Positions 39,770 to 49,192 of a stretch of DNA of 64,000 nt are shown one piece after another; position 1 is the first letter of the stretch, and each line of letters starts with the position of its first letter. The translations under genes and the position numbers were made by a program. The stretch is from Symbiodinium natans (taxonomy: Eukaryota > Sar > Dinophyceae > Suessiales > Symbiodiniaceae). The notes beneath the pieces are model-generated. The model saw only the letters and a list, made by a program, of their open reading frames with translations. It ran no database searches and was not told where the DNA came from. The stretch lies in NCBI GenBank assembly GCA_905221605.1, contig CAJNDS010002024.1:201501-265500 (forward strand). Direction: 5' to 3'.

Positions 39770-39947
39770 GGGTTTGATGACAACAGCTGCCGAGGACTTC
39801 TCGTTGTACTTTACGAATTTTAATAAACGAAAAGATGAAGTACAAAACGAAGGCACTACTACTGGGCGTCCAGGTGGAGCTTAGAGTCCCGTGAAAAGTT
39901 GCAAGTGTAAGGGTGGATTCCGAGGCTCCCCAGCCCAAAGTGAAGGT
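39770..39947 (-). CDS. Exon-like segment, possible kinesin 5' exon
   Basis: After CCAGCCAAG| the minus strand reads TFTLGW, which would follow a GK of a kinesin P-loop (GK-T-FT). Further on, another frame reads LLKFVKYNEKSSAAVVIKP. Weak: no exon ending in GSGK was found upstream. Confidence 0.25.
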
Positions 39948-39960
39948 CTTGGCTGGTAGG

Positions 39961-40075
39961 CTGCTTGAAGGCTCATGGGTAGTTACAAGTAAGGTTTAGG
40001 GTTTAGGGCTACTTGAAGGCTCATGGCTAGTTATAAGTATTCCTAGAAGTACTCTAAATAAGGCTATAGCTAGTT
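39961..40075. mobile_element. Two family-1 left arms in tandem
   Basis: CTGCTTGAAGGCTCATGGGTAG (39961), then TTTAGGGCTACTTGAAGGCTCATGG (40002). Right arms are missing. Confidence 0.65.
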
Positions 40076-40196
40076 TAGGGTTTAGGGTTTAGGGTTTAGG
40101 GTTTAGGGCTTCCATATCACAGCCACGCCACCACAAGAACAAACCCTCCTGAAGGCCACCATAACTTTCGAGTGAGGAGCATGAGCTAGCAAAAGC

Positions 40197-40300
40197 CCTA
40201 AACCCTAAACCCTAAACCCTAAACCCTAAACCCTAAACCCTAAACCCTAAACCCTAAACCCTAAACCCTAAACCCTAAACCCTAAACCCTAAACCCTAAT
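40197..40300 (-). repeat. Interstitial telomere-like tract (CCCTAAA on +)
   Basis: About 15 perfect units. Confidence 0.97.
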
Positions 40301-40975
40301 CTAAAGCCGCATGAAGTCCAGGCACAAGAGCTCTCCACGCTGTGCCAGCTCGCGGAGCTGGTCGGAGCCACCCAGCAGAACCTGGTTTAGGGTTTAGGGT
40401 TTCGGGTTGCGGGTTTAGGGATTGAGAGCTTCTAAAGAAACTGTTTAGGGTGTTCACGGCTGCGCCCACGGCTGACGATGAAGCAGCGCTGCAAGGAAAA
40501 CATCTTGAATGTTGGGCGTGGGGTTTTACATGTCTTGTTGCCGAAGCCCTTTTTGCGCCAGGGCCCTTTTTGTTTAGGGTTTAGGGTTTAGGGTTAACCC
40601 AAATTGCACAAGGAAAAAAAACTGGCATGCTTGTTTCTTGCCTAGCCTGGCACTGATGGCTTGTGAAAGGCCGTTTGTGCAAAGCTTCTGGCCTCCGCGC
40701 GAGCGTTTCGAGATAGCCTAGACCCAAGAGCAACCTGGGTTCAACGGGGCTTACACAGGGCACCTGAACCGAAGATAGAAAACGAATAAGGGCCTACTCT
40801 GGGTCCTAGTAGTGGTAGCCGGAAGCACTTCGCGACGTCCAAGTCGCAGCGTGTTTGCCAAAGTGCAATCCAGCTATTCGTGATTGGCATTTCGCAGAGA
40901 AGGGGTAATTAACCCCTTATACCCCCGACAAATACTTTCATCCTAATCATACAACCATAATTTCGACACCCGAAA

Positions 40976-41152
40976 CCCCAAAACCCTAAACCCTAAACCC
41001 TAAAGCCTAGACCCCAAACCCTAAACCCTAAACCCTAAACCCTAAACCCTAAACCCTAAACCCTAAACCCTAAACCCTAAACCCTAAACCCTAAACCCTA
41101 AACCCTAAACCCTAAACCCTAAACCCTAACCCTAAACCCTAAACCCTAAACC
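40976..41152 (-). repeat. Interstitial telomere-like tract (CCCTAAA on +)
   Basis: About 25 units. Confidence 0.97.
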
Positions 41153-41159
41153 CACCTCC

Positions 41160-42500
41160 ATAGATGTAGGTGTCAGTCAAGTCACGCCTTCGGCGTACAG
41201 TTGAGGAAAGGTTGGCCAGCGAGCCTTGCCACAGACAGGTTTAGGGTTTAGGGTTTAGGGTTTAGGGCTTAGTGTTTAGGGCTTAGGGCTCAGGGCTTCA
41301 GCTTTGCATGTATCGGACGCTATCGTGGGATGCAGGCAATTTAAATTGTTTAACATTGTTTAACCCTTTTGAAACCGGACTTGATGGTTTCAGCCTAGAT
41401 CCTAAACCCTAAGCCTTGAACCCCCAAGATCCCAAAGTGACTGCAACATGGATGTGGAGTCAAGCATCCTGAAGCGCCAGGCGGAGAGAAGGCATTTCCA
41501 GAACATCCACGTGGTCGAACTCCACTCGATGCTCCTCCCGTGCCAGGAAAACCCCATCCTCAACCGAGGCTCCTGGGGTTAATCTAAAATTTAGTCCCTA
41601 TGGGCTATTACGCTCGTAGGGTTACATAGGGATTTAGAGCCCGGAGAACTGCTAAAAAACCTTTCAACATCAGCCCCAGGCTCAGAGATCCAGGTATTCA
41701 GTCGGTATTCAGGATTTGTTCGCCGCCCTCGGGCGTGGGTCTTTGAGGTTTGATAGCTTCAAACATAGCTGCTCTCCTTGCCCCGGTGGCCCACAGAATC
41801 CCGGAGCATGAGAATCCTGCAGAGAATGCCGAGGAGTACTTTTGGAGTACCGAGAATCCTGCAGAGAATCTTTCGGCAGAGTTGTCGCTGGAATGCCCGA
41901 CCCCACCCCATGGGAATCCCGCAGAGAAGCCCATAGAGCATCCCTAACAGTCTAACTACGGAATGCCCTCCTTTTTTTAAGCTTCGTAGGGTTTACGGTT
42001 AGGGTTTTGTCGCTTTAGGGTATTAGGCTTAGTAACCTGGAGCCAACCAAAGTATAGCAACAGTCATAGCCTCAAGCCCCACAATACAGGGCGCAATGAA
42101 CGGCTATTTAGAAACTTCCGGCCTAAACTAAAACCCAAAGGGCCCATGAAACCCATATACAGTACATACTCGGGCCTTTAAAGGGCTTCCTTTACAGCAG
42201 CTTGGCGCTGCGGCTGCCGAGGGTGCAGAATCGGAACATGTCGGGGAGTACTCAAAAATGCAAGAACCTCTCAACCTCTTAGGGCCAAGAAGTCCCTTGC
42301 AACCACAGCAGCTTTAGGGCTCAAACACATACTATCACCCTAAACCCTTAGCCCTTAACCCTAAACCCTAAAGCCTATACTACATAGGCACATGGACCCC
42401 TACATTGCATGCTGAGCCCCAAGGGGCCCGAAGGATCTGCGCGGCCGCCCGGGAGAAGCGGCAGCGGGGAGAGTCCGGAGAGCCTCTCAGACATAACAAA
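41160..42500. other. Mixed stretch upstream of the kinesin model
   Basis: Exon-like piece at 41160-41235 (minus, SSTVRRRRDLTDTYIYGGG). An ATCC-rich repeat of (A)GAATCC(T/C)GCAGAGAA at 41810-41930. A family-4 foldback (42133-42420) interrupted by about 180 bp. No P-loop exon was seen. Confidence 0.4.
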
Positions 42501-42507
42501 GACGTGA

Positions 42508-42573
42508 GGGGTTTAGGGTTTAGGGTTTAGGGTTTAGGGTTTAGGGTTTAGGGTTTAGGGTTTAGGGTTTAGG
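42508..42573 (+). repeat. Interstitial telomere-like tract (TTTAGGG on +)
   Basis: About 9 units. Confidence 0.95.
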
Positions 42574-42643
42574 CAACTAGCTGCTGGTAACATCGCACGG
42601 CAGGGATGACTCTTGTTGTTCAGTTCGGAAAAAGGAGGGGATT
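42574..42643 (-). CDS. Exon-like segment with strong acceptor
   Basis: Acceptor CACTGTCTTTGCAG|AA, frame SPPFSELNNKSHPCRAMLPA, running into a CCCTAAA tract on the transcribed strand. Gene assignment unknown; it lies between the unrecognised gene (ending 44161) and the kinesin. Confidence 0.4.
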
Positions 42644-43079
42644 CTGCAAAGACAGTGGGTACGCCCTGTCTGTCCCGGCCCTAGGGTTTAGGCTTTAGCT
42701 TCTTCATCTTTTCAAGGCTTATGGGCTTTCACAGGCAAGGATTCTGCCCACAAGAGCCGGGTGCCTCCCGTAGCACGGGAACTTGATTAGGCAGTTCAGA
42801 TGCGGTACCCAAGACGAATCTAGCATCCACTCCCCTTAAGTGTCAGTCTGAACTTTTACGGGAACTGCGGGCCCCGAAAACTCCCTCCCCCCCCCCCCGC
42901 CCCCGCCCGAAACCTACAGTAGGGAATGCTTGACTAGCTTTGTGCATGTACCAACCCAGTTCTGCAATTGCGTCAATGTACTTCTGACAGAAATGCCGTC
43001 ATCACTAAACTTTAGGCCCTAAGCCCTACCTTTTCTATGCCTCAGTCCCAAATCTCAAGCCCTACTTGAGCCCTGTACC

Positions 43080-43380
43080 CTGATTCTTTCTTGCAGGTTG
43101 CGGAACAAAGCGTTCCGCACGCCATCAAGAAGAACCCAGATAAAATTACTAAGGTTTGGGGGTTCTACAAGCCCTCTGAAATCCAGGCCTTTCATGAAAA
43201 GGAGCACTTTGCTGGCGGCAAGAATCTCCTTCCATTGTCGAGGACATAGGCATCGGAGTTGTTTATAGAACTTCGGGGCTGATAATTTCGATTTGGTCAT
43301 GAGGATTGTTTGCCCTTCTCCTGTCGCCCGGGAGGTCTCTAGTCGCGGGTTAGCCAACAGAGCTGAACCTGTTCGCGTGC
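43080..43380 (-). CDS. Exon-like open frame, unrecognised
   Basis: Minus frame with NPRLETSRATGEGQTILMTK, LRCLCPRQWKEILAASKVLL and NFIWVLLDGVRNALFRNLQE. Hydrophobic/basic mix, about 110 codons, no telomere units inside. Splice boundaries not resolved. Not clearly linked to either neighbouring gene. Confidence 0.35.
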
Positions 43381-43527
43381 TTGCCGGCGCTTGCCACACA
43401 TCAAGTAACCCCAAGCCCTGAACCCGAAACCCGGTCTTAAACCCCAAACCCAGATAGAACTGGGTATAACCTCATTTAGGGGGCTACGTTTAACACCCTA
43501 ATTACTTATATCTACTCATGAACCTTC

Positions 43528-43598
43528 TAAACCCTAAACCCTAAACCCTAAACCCTAAACCCTAAACCCAAAACCCAAAACCCAAAACCCTAAACCCT
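43528..43598 (-). repeat. Interstitial telomere-like tract (CCCTAAA on +)
   Basis: About 10 units with CCCAAAA variants. Confidence 0.9.
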
Positions 43599-43693
43599 GT
43601 GCCTCTACCTCCTCCTCCGACGCAGGGATGGTCGAGGGATCCGGTGGAGCGTGGGCAGAGGATTTGCACCTTGAAGCTGGCATACACAGTCAG

Positions 43694-43818
43694 GGTTTAG
43701 GGTTTAGGGTTTAGGGTTTAGGGTTTAGGGTTTAGGGTTTAGGGTTTAGGGTTTAGGGTTTAGGGTTTAGGGTTTAGGGTTTAGGGTTTAGGGTTTAGGG
43801 TTTAGGGTTTAGGGTTTA
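43694..43818 (+). repeat. Interstitial telomere-like tract (TTTAGGG on +)
   Basis: About 18 perfect units, inverted relative to 43528-43598. Confidence 0.97.
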
Positions 43819-44022
43819 ATCGCTCACACTCGGACAAGCCAGGCGAGGCAAACACGGTTCATGAGTCTTTTTAGGGTTTAGCGTTTAGGGTTTAGGGCAA
43901 CCTTTTATAACCTCAGGGAAGAGTTCTTCCTTCACCCCCAGTTCCAAACACCTCCCTGATGTGCGGCTTATCACAGGACGCCGGGCCCGACATCTTAAGG
44001 GTTTAGGGCAAATTGAGGTATT

Positions 44023-44140
44023 AGGGTTTAGGGTTTAGGGCTAGGGTTTAGGGTTCAGGGTTTCGGGGTTTAGGGCAAATCGAGACTCCTGTATAAGGGC
44101 TTAGGGTTTAGGGCTAGGGTTTAGGGTTTAGGGCTAGGGT
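44023..44140 (+). repeat. Degenerate telomere-like tract with a duplicated GGGCAAAT(T/C)GAG phrase
   Basis: TTTAGGG and CTAGGG units. GTTTAGGGCAAAT(T/C)GAG occurs twice (about 44003 and 44068). Confidence 0.85.
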
Positions 44141-44160
44141 GTATATACTCGGCTCCTGCA

Positions 44161-44247
44161 TTATCCAAGGCTCGGCTTCTTGGGCTGCGGAGTAGGCGCA
44201 GGAGCATCTTCGCACAAGGCACCCCCTTGGACGGTCATGACCCAGAG
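44161..44247 (-). CDS. Unrecognised gene, last exon (87 nt)
   Basis: Acceptor AGTTTTTCAAG|, frame LWVMTVQGGALCED, then APAPTPQPKKPSLG and TAA. Phase 0 in, exactly 29 codons. The Pro/Lys-rich end is typical of a flexible C terminus. Phase does not match the exon at 44559-44629, so at least one exon between them is missing from my model. Confidence 0.55.
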   Translation of the reverse strand, partial: LWVMTVQGGALCEDAPAPTPQPKKPSLG

Positions 44248-44558
44248 CTTGAAAAACTAAACCTCTGCTTAAGAACCCTCCGAAACATACCAGATTATAA
44301 TCCCTGTTGTGCCCTTATAAGGAAAACAATTAGAATACGGTTTTGGGAGCTACTATAGTATTGTAATATTGGGACCATAAGGTTGCCCACAAGCCCTTTT
44401 GCCCTACCTGCCTTGTAACCACACACCCTAAGCCCCAAACCCGCAACTCCTCTAAGAGATTTGCACATCGAGTTGGGCCTGATGTGCAATGCATAGGCAT
44501 ATCGACGAGGTTCTATTGTGCAGAAAGGGTGACTAACCCTAAACCCTAAACCCTAAAC

Positions 44559-44629
44559 CCCAAGCCCTTCTTGTCAGGAAGCCATGGGATGATCAACTTT
44601 GGGGCAATGACTATGATTTGCCCTGTGGT
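44559..44629 (-). CDS. Unrecognised gene, exon (71 nt)
   Basis: Acceptor AGTAGCAG|, frame TTGQIIVIAPKLIIPWLPD, then KKGL. The donor TTGGG|GTTTAG is supplied by the adjoining telomere tract. Phase 0 in, phase 2 out. Confidence 0.7.
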
Positions 44630-44705
44630 CTGCTACTATTTGCTTAAGAACCCCAAACAAATTAAAAATATCAATCCTTGAAGGGTTCTTAAGCAAATAG
44701 AAGTC
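44630..44705 (-). mobile_element. Foldback element that is exactly an intron (introner-like, 76 nt)
   Basis: On the transcribed strand it begins GACTTCTATTTGCTTAAG and ends CTTAAGCAAATAGTAGCAG. CTATTTGCTTAAGAACCC is a perfect 18-bp inverted repeat with GGGTTCTTAAGCAAATAG. The exons on both sides are open and join in phase 0 across this GA-AG intron. Single arms recur at 44266-44279 and 59478-59496. Confidence 0.8.
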
Positions 44706-44792
44706 TGTAAGTTGGAATGTAGAGTTGCAACATCCGGTGGATTCCTGGACTGCGTTTGCTGACACAAGCACGTTGCTTCGCAAGCTCACCTC
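44706..44792 (-). CDS. Unrecognised gene, exon (87 nt)
   Basis: Acceptor CAAACCCAG|, frame EVSLRSNVLVSANAVQES, then TGCCNSTFQLT. GA donor TTACA|GACTTC at the edge of the foldback intron. Phase 0 in and out. Confidence 0.75.
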
Positions 44793-44937
44793 CTGGGTTT
44801 GTGGGCTGCCCCTGAACCCTAAACCCGAAACCCTAAAAGTATGTCAGGGTCGTATCAGTCGATGCTACAACCCCAAAAGGCGATGTTTAAGCATCTGTCA
44901 ACCCTGCCGTCTACAAGCAAACCTGAGAGCATCTTAC

Positions 44938-44963
44938 TCGAAGGCTCATGTGTGGTTTTTTGC
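44938..44963 (-). CDS. Unrecognised gene, micro-exon (26 nt)
   Basis: Frame G-KKPHMSLR, between the family-3 intron on its 5' side and a strong GT donor CGA|GTAAGA. Phase 1 in, phase 0 out, fitting both neighbours. Confidence 0.65.
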
Positions 44964-45064
44964 CTCGGTAGCCCAGTATCATAAGAAGGGCACCCTTTTT
45001 GGGTTTGGTTACTCAATACGGGAACCTTGAACCAAAAAAAGGGGAAAGGATACCGCTGGGCTAC
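44964..45064 (-). mobile_element. Family-3 foldback element that is exactly a GT-AG intron (101 nt)
   Basis: On the transcribed strand it runs from GTAGCCCAGCGGTATCC to TACTGGGCTACCGAG. The inverted repeat itself supplies GT at one end and AG at the other. The exons on both sides join in phase 1 (PALPQL-G-KKPHMS). Seven other family-3 copies are in the window. Confidence 0.85.
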
Positions 45065-45126
45065 CAAGTTGAGGTAGGGCTGGGCTTGTGCTCGAATGAT
45101 CACCCATGAGAACTACAGGATCCCAT
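45065..45126 (-). CDS. Unrecognised gene, exon (62 nt)
   Basis: Acceptor GCTATAG|A, frame WDPVVLMGDHSSTSPALPQL, donor CTTG|GTAGCC at the family-3 edge. Phase 2 in, phase 1 out. An alternative acceptor TCCTGTAG| would shorten it. Confidence 0.65.
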
Positions 45127-45425
45127 CTATAGCAAGGTTGAGGATGGTTTTTTGCCAAGGGTTTAGGGTTTAGGGCTCAGGGTTGAGGATGCTTTAGGAA
45201 ACGCTAAGGGTTTCTAGGGAAGCACACACACAAAATCAAAGGTCAACAGAGTCCCAGACATACCTTCAACCAAGGCGCTCCAGAGACCACCCACAGATGT
45301 GGTCCCCAGCGCCGCCCCAGCCACGCGCCAGCGCGCCGACATGCGACGAAACGGCGCCCCAAAGAGGCGGGCTCTCATGATCTTTCTAGGGTTTAGGGTC
45401 TTTTTGTTTTTTGCGGTTTGGGGTC

Positions 45426-45535
45426 TATGAAGGTTCGTGGGTAGTTCTAGGTATAGGGTTCTATGAAGGGTAACTCGAATAATAACGGGCTATAACTCTA
45501 AAGGGTACTTACAACTACCCATGAATCTTCCAGTA
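45426..45535. mobile_element. Family-1 foldback element
   Basis: CTATGAAGGTTCGTGGGTAG and CTACCCATGAATCTTCCAGTAG, 110 bp. Confidence 0.8.
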
Positions 45536-45705
45536 GAGTAACCTTGCACCTCAAAGAAAGGGTGTACTTTCCAATGTGTAGAAGGCATGTTACGTTATAT
45601 TACCCTTTTCGAAGGGTTCAAAGGGTGCTCTAGGTAGGGCTTCTTTTGCCACCTGCAGGGTTTAGGGGAGTTGAGTTGCCCTCGAATAGCCTCCGAAACC
45701 AAGCT

Positions 45706-45818
45706 TAAGACGGCAACCGAAGGCTGGCAGAGGCAGAGGGCTCGGGGGCGCATGGGGGCTTTGCAAGTACTTCGGTGGTCGCAAGTTCACGTTGTGAGGC
45801 ACTTCGCCGGACTTCACT
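45706..45818 (-). CDS. Unrecognised gene, exon-like segment
   Basis: Acceptor CCTTATAG|T, frame EVRRSASQRELATTEVLAK, then PPCAPEPSASASLRLPS and TAA. Phase 2 in. Other frames on both strands are open as well; the in-frame stop leaves its place in the gene open. Confidence 0.35.
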
Positions 45819-45884
45819 ATAAGGGCGCCAAAAAAAAGTCCCACATGGCATACAAGGGCTCCTCAGAGCCGCATTGGCACATCC

Positions 45885-45988
45885 CTAAACCCTAAACCCT
45901 AAACCCCAAACCCCAAACCCTACACCCTACACCCTACAACCTAAACCCTAAACCCTAAACCCTAAACCCTAAACTCTAAACCCTAAAC
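45885..45988 (-). repeat. Interstitial telomere-like tract (CCCTAAA on +)
   Basis: About 14 units with CCCTACA variants. Its first GTTTAG on the transcribed strand is the donor of the exon at 45989-46122. Confidence 0.95.
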
Positions 45989-46122
45989 CCTATGCAGCAA
46001 GTGTTTACAGCTCTGAGTCAAGGGCTGCTTGTTGCAAGCCGCTTCGGGGGCCACCCAGAATACATCCCCCGAGTCACGGGTGTACAAGCCCCAATGTGCA
46101 GTAAGCCACTCTTTTGGAACTC
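45989..46122 (-). CDS. Unrecognised gene, exon (134 nt)
   Basis: Acceptor TTACCCATAG|GA, frame VPKEWLTAHWGLYTRDSGDV, then FWVAPEAACNKQPLTQSCKH and LLHR. Donor CATAGG|GTTTAG, a telomere unit. Phase 1 in, phase 0 out. The longest clear exon of this gene; mixed globular-protein composition, family not recognised. Confidence 0.7.
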
Positions 46123-46139
46123 CTATGGGTAACATATGG

Positions 46140-46275
46140 CACACACATACATACATACATGCATGCATGCATGCATACATACATACATATATATATATAT
46201 AATATAGTTATGCAACTTTGTTACGCACAGGCAGAACAAGAGGCAGATAGATACGTAGATGGATAGATAGATAGT
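46140..46275 (+). repeat. (CATA)n, (AT)n and (GATA)n microsatellites
   Basis: ACATACATACATGCATGCATG, then ATATAT, then GATAGATAGATAG. Confidence 0.95.
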
Positions 46276-46360
46276 CCTACCATGCCGGCACTCTTCAAGG
46301 GAGAATGAAACACAGCGTTTAAGCCTGAACCCGAAACAGTAAACCCCACACCCGCCCTAT

Positions 46361-46401
46361 CCCTAAACCCTAAACCCTAAACCCTCAACCCTAAACCCTA
46401 A
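46361..46401 (-). repeat. Short telomere-like tract (CCCTAAA on +)
   Basis: About 6 units. With 46540-46620 it brackets a GC-rich exon-like segment (46402-46539), for which I cannot choose a frame. Confidence 0.9.
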
Positions 46402-46539
46402 GCCGCAGAAGCCCCTCGACTTCTCCTAGGCGCCCCGGCGAGCTCGGTGCACCAGGGCTGTGAGATCGTGGGGCGCGTCGCACCTTCCGCAGTGAACTGC
46501 GGCGTGGGCTTTGGGGACCCGAGTTTCGGGGCTCAGGGG

Positions 46540-46620
46540 TTTCGGGTTAGGGTTTAGGGTTTAGGGTTTAGGGTTTAGGGTTTAGGGTTTAGGGTTTAGG
46601 GTTTAAGGTTTAGGGTCTAA
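46540..46620 (+). repeat. Interstitial telomere-like tract (TTTAGGG on +)
   Basis: About 11 units. Confidence 0.95.
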
Positions 46621-46705
46621 GGTGTAGCTGCAGGCCCAGGATGTCCCCGAAACTTCACGAACCGAACAGCCTTTGAAGCCTTCTGACGTCGTATGGCAAG
46701 GGCCT

Positions 46706-46780
46706 AAACCCTAAACCCTAAACCCTAAACCCTAAACCCTGAACCCTGAACCCTAAACCCTAAACCCTAAACCCTAAAAC
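46706..46780 (-). repeat. Interstitial telomere-like tract (CCCTAAA on +)
   Basis: About 11 units with CCCTGAA variants. Confidence 0.95.
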
Positions 46781-46858
46781 CCTTGGAAGCAAGCTGGCCT
46801 CTGCCAGGTGAGCGACGTTGCGCCGGCGCTCTGAACCGAGACATTCCTCATGCCAACT
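46781..46858 (-). CDS. Unrecognised gene, most 5' exon found (78 nt)
   Basis: Acceptor GTCTGTCTCGCAG|, frame SWHEECLGSERRRNVAHLAE, then ASLLPR. Donor CCAAGG|GTTTTAG, a telomere-unit variant. 26 codons, phase 0 in and out. Bracketed by CCCTAAA (left) and TTTAGGG (right). Confidence 0.6.
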
Positions 46859-46894
46859 CTGCGAGACAGACTTCGGAGGACTGGGTTAGTTTCG

Positions 46895-46980
46895 AGTTTA
46901 GGGTTAGGGTGTAGGGTGTAGGGTGTAGGGTGTAGAGTGTAGGGTTTAGGGTTTAGGGTTTAGGGTTTAGGGTTTAGGGC
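46895..46980 (+). repeat. Telomere-like tract with GTGTAGGG variants
   Basis: TGTAGGG units, then regular TTTAGGG units. Confidence 0.95.
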
Positions 46981-48002
46981 TTCAGGAACGATAGAGTTAC
47001 ATCAAGTGTACTGTTTAGGCTCTTCGTACTGTTGCTTTTAAAAGTCTCCTGAAGCAACTGCTAGGAATGGGAGTGAGTTCCTCCAAGGCGAACACATGGC
47101 TGCGAGGCTTGCGCTCCTGTCTCCCAATTTTATTCCAGGCAGCTGGAGTGGGTCTTGCCAGAGGCGCTCTGAACCTCCAACGAACCAAAACTCCAAAGTA
47201 TCTCCCTGAACCCTAAACCCTAAACCCTAAACCCTAAACCCTAACCCTGCCTGCGCATATTCCTATACAACTGCAAAAAAGAAGCTAGGACCTGCTAAGC
47301 CTTATAAGCCTTAAACCCTAACCCCTACACCCACCCTAAACCCCTAACCGAAAAAAAAAACTAGGACTAGCAAGCCCTAAACCCTAAACCCTACATCCTG
47401 AACCCTCGATTTGGATATTCTGGAGGCACAGAGCCTGCCACAGTGGCAACCGGGCGTTGGGGAAGACCGGAAAATGCAAGGACGGCCCACGTCGAGTCCC
47501 CAACGCCCGCCAGGGCACAAGTGCACCCGGAAATTGGGACGCTCTTAGCGCCCTGCAGGCTTGACACCCTACGCCTAAACCCTATTGACACCCTAAATAC
47601 ACCCTTCACCCTCTTGAATGCTGGGCTCAGGACAATCTTGCCAGCTAAACCCTAAACCCTATAAACCCTACGAACGACCACGTTTCCAGACATGTTGGTA
47701 GCAAGGATATAAGCGAGCTGTGCCGTGCAGCCACATAGGTCTGGTTGAGATGGTTGAGTTGAACTTCGCTCGCTTGTCCTTCAGCTACTGCGAAGGAGCT
47801 GTCTACCGCTTAGAGCTTGCTGTACAACTGCCTAAGCAAGGAAGTCTCGTTCTCACTGTCTGCATGCTGTGGATTACATATTGTATGAGCCAATCTCTGA
47901 AAACGACCTCTACAAGTCTGAGCTCGATGTCGGGCTGGAGAAACAGTTTTGAACCTGTTCCGTGTGTCGAGCCGACTGTCACAGCTCATGCGGCTCACGC
48001 GC

Positions 48003-48470
48003 TCATGCGGAGGCCTGGGAAGCCTGCTTGGTCTGGTAGTCGGCGATGGCTGCCTGGATGGCCTCCTCAGCCAGCACAGAGCAATGGATCTTCACCGGTG
48101 GCAGCTTCAGGTGCGAAGAGATGTCCGTGTTCTTGATCTTCGACGCCTCAGCGATGTTCTGTCCGATGATCATCTCCGTAGCATAGGAGGAGCTGGCGAT
48201 GGCGGAGCCACAGCCGAAAGTCTTGAACTTGGCATCCTGAATGATGCCGTCCTGTCCCACCTTGACCTGGAGCTTGATCACATCGCCGCAGGAGGCCTTG
48301 CCGACCAGTGCAGAACCGACACTCTTGTCCTCCTTGTCCAGGCTGCCCACGTTGCGAGGGTTGTTGAAGTGGTCGTGGACAACCTCGTGGTACCCTCTGC
48401 GGGCAGCCACTGCGAAACGCGGCGCCACGAGCGGCGCAGCAACGCGACGGGAGAGGATGCTCAGGGACAT
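48003..48470 (-). CDS. ISCU: Iron-sulfur cluster assembly scaffold ISCU, mitochondrial (copy 3 in transcription order)
   Basis: 155-residue scaffold on which the cysteine desulfurase NFS1 and frataxin assemble [2Fe-2S] clusters in mitochondria. Residues 1-26 form an Arg/Ala/Val-rich, acid-free presequence. The conserved core starts YHEVVHDHFNNPRNVGSLD. Cluster ligands are visible: Cys61 and Asp63 in ASCGDV, Cys87 in FGCGSA, and His129-Cys130 in LPPVKIHC, the chaperone-binding loop. Start ATG at 48470 is chosen because similarity among the three copies begins there; the frame is open further upstream but not conserved. CTGCAG lies 3 nt before the ATG and could be the trans-splice acceptor. The protein is identical to the other two copies, with silent changes only. 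No introns. This is the downstream end of the array. Confidence 0.97.
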   Translation of the reverse strand: MSLSILSRRVAAPLVAPRFAVAARRGYHEVVHDHFNNPRNVGSLDKEDKSVGSALVGKASCGDVIKLQVKVGQDGIIQDAKFKTFGCGSAIASSSYATEMIIGQNIAEASKIKNTDISSHLKLPPVKIHCSVLAEEAIQAAIADYQTKQASQASA

Positions 48471-48473
48471 GAT

Positions 48474-48479
48474 CTGCAG
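48474..48479 (-). promoter_or_regulatory. Possible trans-splice acceptor before ISCU copy 3
   Basis: GCCCTGCAG|ATC-ATG is conserved in all three copies (also 49664-49669 and 51033-51038). Sequences diverge just upstream of it. A spliced leader joined here would leave a 3-nt leader, so an AG further upstream remains possible. Confidence 0.4.
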
Positions 48480-48587
48480 GGCTGCACGAGGATAGTTCAA
48501 AAAGCTTTGATGCGATCCTACCTTATCGAGCCAAGCCGTAAACAACCGAGATGAGCGCGCTCTTGCACTCACAAGCGGCCTTGAGAG

Positions 48588-49192
48588 ACACAGAAGCTGT
48601 AGGCTTAGTCAGCCAGAGCCATCGGAGTGCTAGCTGGAAAAACAATGCCCTTGCGGAGGAATTCCTATGGCTACTATGAGATGCTCCAAACTCCTCCCGC
48701 CAGTCTTAGTGGGTCTTTTTTCCTCCAACCAGAAGGCAAGCATAGTTGCTGTGGGTCTTGCCAGCGGCAAGGTGAATCTCCGACTACAGCCGCAGGAAGA
48801 TGATGAGTATGAGAGAACCCTGACACATGCGTTACGAAACAACATGTAAGCAGAGATGCAGCGTTGGCCGCCAGACAGCCAAGCGTGGGCGACAAGGAGT
48901 GTGTGGGCTTTTACAAGCCCGTTGTTTGCTACTAACCTCGCTCGAGTCCCCAACGCCTGCCGATTCGGGATAAAAGGCTCTAAGCGGCAAGGTGCCACGA
49001 AAAGCTTGCTGTACACTCACCTAGGCAAGGAAGTCACGGGACATGCTCGCCGTCTCCATGCTTCCAGGTAAAGATGCACAGTCAATGGCAACGACACTCT
49101 TTCCGACTATGCGCGCCCGAGCGCAACAAATGCTGACGGCGAACATGCTCCGTGTGTCGAGCCGACTGTCACAGCTCATGCGGCTCACGCGT
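48588..49192 (-). repeat. ISCU array spacer, unit 1
   Basis: Closely similar to 49930-50561 (shared blocks such as GGTCTTTTTTCCTCCAACCA and CCAACGCCTGCCGATTCGGG). Unit period is 1190 nt between copies at 48003 and 49193. No telomere units. Confidence 0.9.

Noticed and set aside
43310-43345. GEGQT on the minus strand as the kinesin P-loop
   Set aside because: It lacks the GxTxSGKT order and is embedded in an unrelated frame.
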